Assembly: GCA_031555735.1 (NCBI GenBank)
Contig: JAVBUE010000030.1
Location: 1 to 64,000 of the forward strand
Length of the DNA stretch: 64,000 nt
Direction of reading: 5' to 3'
Origin: JAJDIA01 sp031555735
Lineage (GTDB): Bacteria > Bacteroidota > Bacteroidia > Bacteroidales > Tannerellaceae
In this document: piece by piece, positions 17,658 to 25,399 of the stretch
Layout of the letters: every line of letters begins with the position of its first letter
How positions within the stretch are numbered: the stretch's first letter is position 1
Notes under the pieces: model-generated
What the model saw: only the letters and a program-made list of their open reading frames with translations
Told to the model about the DNA's origin: nothing
Databases searched by the model: none
Made by a program: the position numbers and the translations under genes

Positions 17658-19505
17658 TCAGAAACTCTGCATATCGCACAGCCGCTTGTAGTAGCCGTCG
17701 AGGGCGAGTAGCTCGTCGTGCCGTCCGCGCTCGACGATCTGTCCTTCATGCATCACGCAGATGATGTCGGCATTTTTGATGGTAGAGAGGCGGTGGGCGA
17801 TGACGATCGTGGTACGGTTGCGCATCAGTTTTTCGAGCGCATCCTGCACCAGGCGTTCGGATTCGGTGTCGAGCGCCGAGGTCGCTTCGTCGAGGATCAG
17901 GATCGGCGGGTTCTTCAGGATGGCGCGGGCGATACTGATCCGTTGCCGCTGTCCGCCGGAGAGCTTCCCGCCCCGGTCGCCGATATTGGTATTGTATCCT
18001 TCTTCGGTTGCCAGGATAAACTCATGGGCGTTGGCGATGCGCGCCGCCTCTTCCACCTGTTGCTGCGTGGCGTTATCCACACCGAAGGAGATATTGTTGA
18101 AGAAGGTATCGTTGAACAGGATCGCTTCCTGGTTCACGTTCCCCATCAGGCTGCGGAGGTCGAGCAGGGTGGCATGGCGCACATCCGTACGATCCAGGGT
18201 GATGCTTCCCTGATCCACGTCGTAAAAACGGGGCAGCAGGTCCACCATCGTGCTCTTGCCCGAGCCCGACTGTCCGACCAGGGCTACCGTCTTTCCTTTC
18301 GGTATTTCCAGGTTGATACCCTTCAGTACCCATTCGCTCTGGTATTTAAACCACACATCGTTGTACGTGATCTTCTCCGTGAGTGCGATCGGCTGCGGAT
18401 GTTCGGGGTTGGTGATATTCGTTTCGGCGGAGAGTATCTTGTCCACGCGCTCCATCGAGGCAAGTCCTTTCTGGATGGCATAGGAAGCCTTGCTCAGGTC
18501 TTTCGCCGGATTGATGATGCTGTAAAAGATCACCAGGTAGTAGATAAAGGTAGATGCGTCGATCGAGCTGTTGTTACCCAGGATCAGTGTGCCTCCATAC
18601 CAGAGGACGATGGCGATCGTTGCCGTACCGAGGAACTCACTCATCGGATGCGCCATCTGCTGGCGGCGGTAGATGCGGTTGGTAATACGGCGGAACTCTT
18701 CGTTGGAACGTTCGAACCGGTCTTGTATCTTCTTCTCGGCGTTGAAGGCTTTGATGATGCGAAGGCCGCTCAGCGTCTCTTCGATCTGGCTCATCAGCAG
18801 TCCCCACTGTTGTTGTCCGAGCAGCGATTTGCGTTTCAGTTTCTTTCCCACCTGCCCCATCAGGTAACCGGCCAGCGGCAGGAGGATCAGCACGAATATG
18901 GTGAGCTGCCAACTGATCACGATCATTCCCACGAGATAGATCAGGATCAGGATCGGGTTCTTGAACAGCATATCGAGCGAGGCCATGATCGAGTTCTCGA
19001 TCTCGTTCACGTCGCCGGATACACGGGCGATAATATCTCCTTTCCGCTCTTCGGAGAAGAAACCCAGAGGCAGTTGGGTGATCTTGCGGTTGATCCTGTT
19101 GCGGATATCGCGCACCACGCCTGTGCGGATCGGGATCATGGTGAAGAAGGCGAGGTACATGGTGGCTACCTTCAGGAACGTCATCACCACCAAGAACAAC
19201 CCCAGCATGACGAGGGTGAATGATCCGCCTTCGGTATCGATCAGGTTGTTTACATACCAGAAGAAATTGTTCTGCAGCACTTCCGGCAATCCTTTCCATG
19301 ATTCCCACGAAAGGGGATTGAATGCCGTATCCATATAGGTATAGACCGTCTCGTCGAGCTTGAACAGCAGGTTCAGGATCGGTATGATCAGCGCGAAGGA
19401 GAAGAGGTTGAGGATAGCCGAGAGAATGTTGAACACAATGTTCAGCACCAGGTATTTCTTATAGGGAGGTACAAAGCGCCGGAGTATGCGGATGAAGTCT
19501 TTCAT
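17658..19505 (-). CDS. ABC exporter, permease fused to ATPase (MsbA-like)
   Basis: A 615-residue half-transporter. Six membrane segments fill residues 15-350, followed by a nucleotide-binding domain with Walker A GQSGSGKST (411-419), signature LSGGQRQRIS and Walker B ILILDEATSALD with the H-loop AHRLST. The sequence resembles MsbA-type lipid or multidrug exporters, and it probably works as a homodimer. It reads into GH95 25 bp downstream. Upstream is the long gene-free repeat region. The substrate cannot be deduced from sequence. Confidence 0.92.
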   Translation of the reverse strand: MKDFIRILRRFVPPYKKYLVLNIVFNILSAILNLFSFALIIPILNLLFKLDETVYTYMDTAFNPLSWESWKGLPEVLQNNFFWYVNNLIDTEGGSFTLVMLGLFLVVMTFLKVATMYLAFFTMIPIRTGVVRDIRNRINRKITQLPLGFFSEERKGDIIARVSGDVNEIENSIMASLDMLFKNPILILIYLVGMIVISWQLTIFVLILLPLAGYLMGQVGKKLKRKSLLGQQQWGLLMSQIEETLSGLRIIKAFNAEKKIQDRFERSNEEFRRITNRIYRRQQMAHPMSEFLGTATIAIVLWYGGTLILGNNSSIDASTFIYYLVIFYSIINPAKDLSKASYAIQKGLASMERVDKILSAETNITNPEHPQPIALTEKITYNDVWFKYQSEWVLKGINLEIPKGKTVALVGQSGSGKSTMVDLLPRFYDVDQGSITLDRTDVRHATLLDLRSLMGNVNQEAILFNDTFFNNISFGVDNATQQQVEEAARIANAHEFILATEEGYNTNIGDRGGKLSGGQRQRISIARAILKNPPILILDEATSALDTESERLVQDALEKLMRNRTTIVIAHRLSTIKNADIICVMHEGQIVERGRHDELLALDGYYKRLCDMQSF

Positions 19506-19731
19506 GAGTAATGCGATGTCTGTATTGCTTTTGAGGCCGCAAGGTACGGATTATCCGGCAAAAAGGAGCAAGAAGGCGTTGACATTCTGTCGGCTACACC
19601 TCCGTCCGGCTGACATTTTTCTTCCATCCGGCTTTTCCGGCTACCGGCTTTTTCTTCCGGAACGGCCCATTTAGATGGGAAAAGGATGCTTATGCAGGTG
19701 TTTTTGACGCTTTTACCCGTGGTTTCTGCCG

Positions 19732-19835
19732 GATTCAGGGGTGAATACCGGCATAACCATAGGCGGATGAGTGAACATCCACCTATGATTGCCTGATCAT
19801 CTGCCTATGATTGTTGAAACATCCACCTATGGATG
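19732..19835. repeat. array 1 of 16-bp units at 22-bp period
   Basis: Units start at 19732, 19754, 19776, 19798 and 19820, exactly 22 bp apart, with 6-bp linkers CCGGCA, AGTGAA, CCTGAT and TTGAAA. The last unit, CATCCACCTATGGATG, is a perfect 6+4+6 palindrome; the first holds ATTCA-GGGG-TGAAT; the second is close to the inverse of the third and fourth (CATCCACCTATGATTG and CATCTGCCTATGATTG). The third and fourth are damaged palindromes. Confidence 0.75.
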
Positions 19836-20061
19836 TTCCCGTATCCTCCCGGAAGTGATGGGTAAAACCACGCAAGGCTTCCCGGATAGGCCGTTATTTC
19901 TTCCGGATGGGCTACGGATGCATGTGCGGACGGATCCTCATTTTGTCGGCAGAAAGTGGCTGTGGCTTGCATTTTGACGGTGAACGGGCGGTGTCCACCC
20001 TATGTCTCCGGGAGAACAAGCACGCGAATCCTTTTCTTCCTTTCTTTTTGATAATCGTCCA

Positions 20062-20128
20062 CCCCGCTACCGGGCGATCATTGAAACCGGCTTCGCATCT
20101 GCCTGCGGATACGGCCTTGTAGCGGGGC
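20062..20128. repeat. 9-bp inverted repeat enclosing a small hairpin
   Basis: CCCCGCTAC (20062-20070) and GTAGCGGGG (20120-20128) are perfect complements 49 bp apart. Between them lies CATCTGCCTGCGGATA (20096-20111), related to the units of array 1. It could be a fold-back RNA or a relic of the same repeat type. Confidence 0.45.
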
Positions 20129-20365
20129 TTCGGTTGACATTTTGTCAATATGATCATTTTGACTTTGCCGTGCAGCGTTTTCTCTTTTCACGGCATCTTC
20201 CTGTGTATATGCATAAATCGTCTGCACATGAAAAAACGGTATCGACCCTTACTCAAAGGAACCGTTATTACAGCTAACTTCACCCTTCGGGAAGAAAAAA
20301 CGGAGGGCAAATAAAGTACATGTGATGATTATCCATATATTTGTATGTTTGCTTAAATTTTAAAC

Positions 20366-20848
20366 GTGATGAAGAAGATTTACAGGCCGTTGTTGAAGGG
20401 GGCCAATTGGGTGCTTGCAGGATTGATGGGATTGATCGGCGGGGTTGTTTCCTGCGATTCGGAAGAGAATATGGTGTGTATGTATGGTACACCCCATGCT
20501 TCCTACGATCTCAAAGGGAAGGTGGTAAACAATGCGGGTGCCCCAATTTCCGGTATTGAAGTCAAAGCCGGTACAAAATGGTCCCGGGAAGAACTCAATA
20601 TGACGGATTACCCTTACAAGACCCTCACCGATGCGAAAGGGGAGTATGCGTTCACCCTGCATACTGTCGGTAAGAACGATTTTACCGTCTATGCGTCGGA
20701 TATAGACGGTGAAGCCAACGGCGCCTGGCAAAAAGATTCGATTGCCGTGAAGGGTAGCGAGATCAACATGACGGGAGAAAAAGGTGCCTGGGAAGATGGA
20801 AAAGGATCGGCCACGGTCAACTTCACGCTGAGAGAAGAAACCAAATAG
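20366..20848 (+). CDS. rSAM-associated putative lipoprotein
   Basis: A 160-residue predicted lipoprotein; the signal segment (residues 12-30) ends in the lipobox GGVVSC. The mature part begins DSEENMVCMYGTPHASYDLKG and continues as a carboxypeptidase-regulatory-like (Ig-type) domain with NNAGAPISGIEV and DAKGEYAF. The Cys-Met-Tyr-Gly-Thr-Pro segment is typical of lipoproteins that in Bacteroidetes always sit beside a radical SAM/SPASM gene, as here 11 bp downstream. It may be the substrate of that enzyme; the modification is unknown. A -7 box TATATTTG (20336-20343) lies 22 bp before the start. Confidence 0.78.
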   Translation: MMKKIYRPLLKGANWVLAGLMGLIGGVVSCDSEENMVCMYGTPHASYDLKGKVVNNAGAPISGIEVKAGTKWSREELNMTDYPYKTLTDAKGEYAFTLHTVGKNDFTVYASDIDGEANGAWQKDSIAVKGSEINMTGEKGAWEDGKGSATVNFTLREETK

Positions 20849-20859
20849 GAGGATAACGA

Positions 20860-21930
20860 ATGGATAAACGCCCCGGATGGCGTAAACGTATTGCTCTGGA
20901 ACTTTTCAGGGGACTGAAAAGGAACCGGGCTAAACTGCATGAGATGCGTACCCTGTTCTGGGAATGTACGCTCCGGTGTAACCTGTCGTGCCGCCATTGC
21001 GGCAGCGACTGCCATGTCTGCGCCGGCACACCGGATATGCCGGTGGACGATTTTCTGAAAGTAATCGACGACCTCGCCCCGCATGTGGATCCGAACGAAC
21101 TGCTGGTGATCTTTACCGGCGGCGAAGCGCTGATGCGCAGGGATATCGAACAATGCGGGATCGAACTCTATACCCGCGGATTCCCCTGGGGGATCGTTTC
21201 CAACGGGATGCTGCTCGATCGCAAACGGCTCGATTCGCTGTTGGCCGCCGGTATGCATACCGCCACCATCAGCCTCGATGGCTTTGAGGAGGCGCACAAC
21301 TGGATGCGCAGTCACCCGAAGAGCTTCGAGCGCGCCCTCAACGCCATCTGCATGCTGGCGGAAGAGCAGGAAGTGGTCTGGGATGTGGTGACCTGTGTGA
21401 ACCAACGCAACTTCAACGACCTCCAGCTCTTCCGGAAATTCCTGATAGAGATGGGGGTGAAGCAGTGGCGGTTGTTCACCATCTTCCCGGTGGGAAGGGC
21501 GGCTGCCGATCCGGACCTGCAACTCAGCGACAAACAGTTTACCGAGCTGCTCCACTTCATCCGCTACTGCCGGAGGGAGGGGGGCATACAGGTGAACTAC
21601 GGTTGTGAAGGATTCCTGGGTAACTACGAGGGTGAAGTGCGTGATTCGATCTTCCAATGCAATGCCGGGGTATCGGTAGCCTCGGTGCTGGCCGACGGTT
21701 CCATCTCCGGATGTCCCAGTATCCGCGCCAACTTCCACCAGGGAAATATTTACCGGGATCACCTGTTCGATGTATGGGAACAGAAGTTCGAGCCGTTCCG
21801 TAACCGGCAATGGACGAAAAAGGGGCAGTGCGCCGCCTGTGACCTGTATCGCTACTGCGAAGGAAACGGGATGCATTTGTACGACGACAACGGCGATCTT
21901 TTGCTTTGCCATTACAAACGGATCCAATAA
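20860..21930 (+). CDS. radical SAM/SPASM protein paired with a lipoprotein
   Basis: A 356-residue radical SAM enzyme. The [4Fe-4S] motif C40-x3-C44-x2-C47 sits in CNLSCRHCGSDC, followed by the FTGGEALMR motif and a C-terminal SPASM-type Cys cluster (CNAGVSVASV, CPSIRANFHQGN, CAACDLYRYCEGNG). It resembles peptide-modifying maturases (the PqqE/AnSME group) and matches the Bacteroidetes family always found beside a small lipoprotein. It has a clear Shine-Dalgarno site (AGGAGG), rare in this window. Likely role: modification of the upstream lipoprotein, an inference from adjacency. Confidence 0.85.
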   Translation: MDKRPGWRKRIALELFRGLKRNRAKLHEMRTLFWECTLRCNLSCRHCGSDCHVCAGTPDMPVDDFLKVIDDLAPHVDPNELLVIFTGGEALMRRDIEQCGIELYTRGFPWGIVSNGMLLDRKRLDSLLAAGMHTATISLDGFEEAHNWMRSHPKSFERALNAICMLAEEQEVVWDVVTCVNQRNFNDLQLFRKFLIEMGVKQWRLFTIFPVGRAAADPDLQLSDKQFTELLHFIRYCRREGGIQVNYGCEGFLGNYEGEVRDSIFQCNAGVSVASVLADGSISGCPSIRANFHQGNIYRDHLFDVWEQKFEPFRNRQWTKKGQCAACDLYRYCEGNGMHLYDDNGDLLLCHYKRIQ

Positions 21931-21997
21931 TTGGCCTATCTTTATCCCCAATACCGGGCGCTACCGGGTTATTTTACGAACGAAACAATACAATTAC

Positions 21998-23782
21998 ATG
22001 AAAAAGACAATCCTCCTTTACGCCATCTTACTGCTTGGCTGTACGGCTATGGCACAGCAAACCGGCACGCTCAGGCCGGGCGACTTCATCGAACTGACCG
22101 ATACGAAACCGTTCGACGGCCCGGACGTGTGGAGCCGGATGCCGCAGGCTGTCCGTTTCAGTTGGGCAACCACCGATGTGCGGTATCCGAAGAGGAGCAT
22201 CCCCGCTATCCAACCCACTGCCCGCTGGCAAACGAAAGCCTGGAAAGGCGAACGGGTCAACGCCCAGGCATTGCTCTGGACCAAAAGGGATATCGTGGAC
22301 GCGACGCTCACGGTGAGCGATCTCAGGAACGGTTCGTCCGTGATCCCCGCCGCGGATGCCAACGCGTATTTCATGCGCTATGTGATGACCGACGAGTTGA
22401 GTAAAGACGGAAAGACGGGGTGCGGCCACCGGCCGGACAAAGCGGATTGGGACTCTACCGCCGTGGCGGATATGCTCGATATCCTTCCCCTGCGTGATAT
22501 CCCGGCTTGTACCACCCAGCCGGTATGGCTCACGATCCGGGTGCCGCGCGATGTGAAGGCGGGAACGTATAAAGGTACGCTGACGGTGTCTGGCAAAAGC
22601 TTCGCCCCGATGACGTTGCAGGTAGCGGTGGATGTCCTCAACCGTACACTGCCTGATCCGAAAGAATGGGCGTTCCATCTCGATTTCTGGCAGAACCCGT
22701 ATGCCATCGCCCGTTATTATAACGTACCGTTATGGAGCAGGGAGCATTTCGACGCCATGCGCCCGGTCATGCAGATGCTGGCGGATATGGGGCAGAAGGT
22801 GATCACCACTACCATCATGCATAAGCCCTGGGCGGGACAAACTTACGACCATTTCGACAGCATGGTGGGGAAGATGAAGAAACTCGACGGCTCGTGGGCG
22901 TATGATTATACGGTATTCGACCAATGGGTGGAGTTTATGATGAACGAGATCGGTATCGACCGGCAGATCAGTTGCTATACGATGATCCCCTGGGCGCTCA
23001 GCTTCGATTATTACGACCAGGCCACCAGTCGCGTGTTATACGTGGAGGCGAAGCCGGGTGACGCGTTGTATAATAGCTACTGGGGCAGTTTCCTCAAGGA
23101 TTTTGCCCGGCACCTGAAACAGAAAGGGTGGTTTGATAAAACGGTGATCTCTATGGACGAACGGGGACTGAAACCGATGCAGGAGGCGATCAAGGTTATA
23201 AAGGACGCCGATCCCGCGTTCAAAATATCCCTGGCAGGCAACTATCACAAAGAGATCGAAGCCGACCTGTACGACTACTGCCTGGCATACGGACAGAACT
23301 TCACCCCCGAAGAAAAAGCCCGGCGCGAGAAGGAGGGCAAGATCAGTACGGTCTATACCTGCTGCTCCGAACCGCTGCCCAATTTCTTCACCTTCTCTCC
23401 GCCTGCGGAAGCCGCCTGGACGATCTGGCATGCGGCGGGTGGCGGCTACGACGGTTATCTCCGCTGGTCGTTTAACGCGTGGACAGATGATCCCTTGCGC
23501 GACACCCGCTTCCGTACCTGGGCGGCAGGCGACTGCTTCCTGGTTTATCCGGGTCCCCAACCGGGAACCGTCCGCAGCAGCATGCGCTATGAACGCATCG
23601 CCGAAGGGGTGCAGGATATGGAGAAGATACGTATCCTCCGCGCGGAATTCGCGGCCAACGGGCAACAGGCGAAACTGGACAAGCTGAACCAGATGGTAGC
23701 CCGCTTCGTCCCCGACCAGCTCACACCCGACAATGCCGCCCAGATGGTGAACGAAGCCCGCCGCCTGCTAAACAGTTTCTGA
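21998..23782 (+). CDS. GH123-like (DUF4091) glycosidase
   Basis: A 594-residue exported protein (signal MKKTILLYAILLLGCTAMA). An N-terminal beta-sandwich is followed by a TIM-barrel DUF4091 domain. The adjacent acid pair D387-E388 in VISMDERG matches the catalytic Asp-Glu of GH123, in which the substrate N-acetyl group takes part in hydrolysis. The family holds beta-N-acetylgalactosaminidases acting on glycosphingolipid or similar glycans. The longer upstream frame overlaps the rSAM gene; I use the Met at the signal peptide. It may be read through from the rSAM pair, 67 bp upstream. Confidence 0.85.
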   Translation: MKKTILLYAILLLGCTAMAQQTGTLRPGDFIELTDTKPFDGPDVWSRMPQAVRFSWATTDVRYPKRSIPAIQPTARWQTKAWKGERVNAQALLWTKRDIVDATLTVSDLRNGSSVIPAADANAYFMRYVMTDELSKDGKTGCGHRPDKADWDSTAVADMLDILPLRDIPACTTQPVWLTIRVPRDVKAGTYKGTLTVSGKSFAPMTLQVAVDVLNRTLPDPKEWAFHLDFWQNPYAIARYYNVPLWSREHFDAMRPVMQMLADMGQKVITTTIMHKPWAGQTYDHFDSMVGKMKKLDGSWAYDYTVFDQWVEFMMNEIGIDRQISCYTMIPWALSFDYYDQATSRVLYVEAKPGDALYNSYWGSFLKDFARHLKQKGWFDKTVISMDERGLKPMQEAIKVIKDADPAFKISLAGNYHKEIEADLYDYCLAYGQNFTPEEKARREKEGKISTVYTCCSEPLPNFFTFSPPAEAAWTIWHAAGGGYDGYLRWSFNAWTDDPLRDTRFRTWAAGDCFLVYPGPQPGTVRSSMRYERIAEGVQDMEKIRILRAEFAANGQQAKLDKLNQMVARFVPDQLTPDNAAQMVNEARRLLNSF

Positions 23783-23796
23783 TGGGAGAGGCAATG

Positions 23797-23840
23797 AATA
23801 AGGGAGAGAACATCCGACATCGGATATTCTCTCCCTTATT
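23797..23840. terminator. bidirectional terminator between convergent genes
   Basis: A 20-bp stem with one mismatch (AATAAGGGAGAGAACATCCG with its complement, 23797-23840) encloses a very short loop. It lies between the stops of the GH123 gene and the phosphodiesterase gene. Confidence 0.85.
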
Positions 23841-23857
23841 CTATCTAAGCGGTGGAA

Positions 23858-25090
23858 TTACCGGAATAGCGGGGCGATCTCTTCGTCCTTCCCATCGTTG
23901 GGCGCCGGTTCGATGCCGAGTAGGCGGGCGATCAGGAGATAGAGGTTCACGTTCGGCATGATGGGGGCGACGGCGCCTTGTTTGAAGGATGGCCCGGCGG
24001 CGTAGAAGATCGCTTCCATCTCAGGCGAGAAGTTATCGTACCCATGCGAAGCGCCGAACCGTGGATTGGACGACGAACGGAATTGGAGGTAGGTGCCGAT
24101 GTCGGGCATGACGATGATCTCACCGATGCGCGGGTTCGTGCCATAGACATATTTCGCCGGCATCTCTCCTTTGCGGTAGGCGGTAACGTGGGGCACGGTT
24201 TTCAGTATCTCCATCGCCTTGTCGGCATAGTTGCCTTTGGGATAAAGGGTGGTGGGGATACCGTCGAATGCGAATTGGAAACTGTCACGCGGCAGGTAGT
24301 CGTTCAGGTTGACATAGTTTTCCGGATAGTAGCTGGCCATCCCGTGATCGGACAACACGATGAAGTCGATGCGGTCGAATACCGGAACCTCGCGTACCTT
24401 CGTAAAGAAATCATGCAACACCTTATCCAGTTCTTCCACCTTTTGGAAGGTGGCGATGGAATCCGGGCCGGCGGCATGACCGATGGCGTCGGGCTCTTCG
24501 ATATACCACATGATCAGGTGCGGACGGATGTCTTCGGGCAGTTGCAGCCAGGCGATCACGGAGTCGGCGCGGTCGTTATACGGTACCGTATTGTCGAATG
24601 GTTTCCAGATCGAAGGTTGCATGCCCTGGATGGCCGTTTCGCTGCCTACCCAGAAGAACGAGGCGGCTTTTACGCCTTGTTTCTGCGCCGTGTTCCAGAT
24701 CGGTTCGCCGCCGTAGTACGACGGGTTGGCTACGGCTTTCCGGTTACCGATGGAATAGATGCTGTCCAGGTCGGGCGCATAGAACGAGTTGTTTACCAAT
24801 CCGTGATGGTCGGGGTGCAATCCCGTAGCCATGGAGTAATGGTTGGGGAATGTGTTGCTCGGGTAGGAGGGACGGAAAGACGCTTTCACGCCCACGGCGG
24901 CTAATGAATCCAGGGTAGGCGTATGGGCTTTGACCGTGTAGTCGGGGCGGAACCCATCCATGGATAACACAACCACGTAGCGGTCGTCTGCTACGGCCGA
25001 CGGGGCATCACTCTGAGGCTTGCAGGCATTAAAAAAAGTTAATGTTACTGCAAAAAGAAAACAATTTTTTAATTGTAACACCTTTTTCAT
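23858..25090 (-). CDS. type I phosphodiesterase/nucleotide pyrophosphatase (NPP-like)
   Basis: A 410-residue lipoprotein (signal ending FFNAC) of the alkaline phosphatase superfamily. Metal and nucleophile motifs are clear: SMDGFRPD (D45), YPSNTFPNHY with nucleophile T80, HGLVNN, EEPDAIGHAAGPDS and LSDHGM. NPP-type enzymes split phosphodiester bonds in nucleotides or lipids; here it would act outside the inner membrane. A minus-strand -7 box TACCTTTG lies at 25112-25119, 21 bp before the start. Confidence 0.93.
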   Translation of the reverse strand: MKKVLQLKNCFLFAVTLTFFNACKPQSDAPSAVADDRYVVVLSMDGFRPDYTVKAHTPTLDSLAAVGVKASFRPSYPSNTFPNHYSMATGLHPDHHGLVNNSFYAPDLDSIYSIGNRKAVANPSYYGGEPIWNTAQKQGVKAASFFWVGSETAIQGMQPSIWKPFDNTVPYNDRADSVIAWLQLPEDIRPHLIMWYIEEPDAIGHAAGPDSIATFQKVEELDKVLHDFFTKVREVPVFDRIDFIVLSDHGMASYYPENYVNLNDYLPRDSFQFAFDGIPTTLYPKGNYADKAMEILKTVPHVTAYRKGEMPAKYVYGTNPRIGEIIVMPDIGTYLQFRSSSNPRFGASHGYDNFSPEMEAIFYAAGPSFKQGAVAPIMPNVNLYLLIARLLGIEPAPNDGKDEEIAPLFR

Positions 25091-25309
25091 ACAGAATCTT
25101 TATATTTGCATCAAAGGTACACATTTCTCTCAGGATATTTGTGCCGGGATAGCAGGATTGTTTATACGTATTTGAGTGGTGCTGTCGATGAATTGTTTGA
25201 ACCTGATAAGTATAAGCCCTCAAGGCTGCCATATCCCGTATGGTGGAAGTGTTTTTTGCCATACGGTTGTTTTAACCGGATGCAACATGTTAAATGAGGC
25301 GTGTAAGTG

Positions 25310-25339
25310 TTGGTGTATGCAAATACTCACGTATCTTTG
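25310..25339 (+). promoter_or_regulatory. promoter of the TonB receptor operon
   Basis: TTGG at 25310-25313, an 18-bp spacer and TATCTTTG at 25332-25339. The leader to the receptor start is about 60 nt. Apart from this and the opposite -7 box at 25112-25119, the 309-bp gap from 25091 shows only a weak 63-codon frame that I do not support. Confidence 0.6.
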
Positions 25340-25399
25340 CCGCAAAATTATAAAATAATAGTAACTTTTATTCGCTAATTTTTACACAATAGTATAATT

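Larger units (their letters stand above)
19506..20335. other. 830-bp gene-free, repeat-rich region
   Basis: No credible gene is seen on either strand. The stretch is full of short repeats: CGGC-rich motifs (19590-19660), a palindrome CCCATTTAGATGGG (19666-19679), the 22-bp-period array at 19732-19835, palindromes of the GACA-TTT-TGTC type (near 19581 and 20136) and a 9-bp inverted repeat at 20062-20128. Starts of the ABC exporter and of the lipoprotein/rSAM pair flank it. It may be an old repeat field in decay. Confidence 0.6.

Noticed and set aside
17718..19223. 501-codon open frame opposite the ABC exporter gene
   Set aside because: It is the antisense shadow of a clear exporter gene; composition is implausible (His, Asp and Gln runs) and no domain is seen. 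Similar shadows lie opposite the rSAM gene (20689-21951) and the moxR/HAD genes (58763-59944).
19571..19700. CGGC-rich stretch as a continuation of the 22-bp array
   Set aside because: Only one pair of motifs (19607 and 19629) is 22 bp apart; the others are 7 to 16 bp apart, so the register cannot be shown.
25106..25297. 63-codon plus-strand frame in the gap before the TonB receptor
   Set aside because: It begins inside the promoter of the opposite gene, has no family match and unlikely composition; probably chance.
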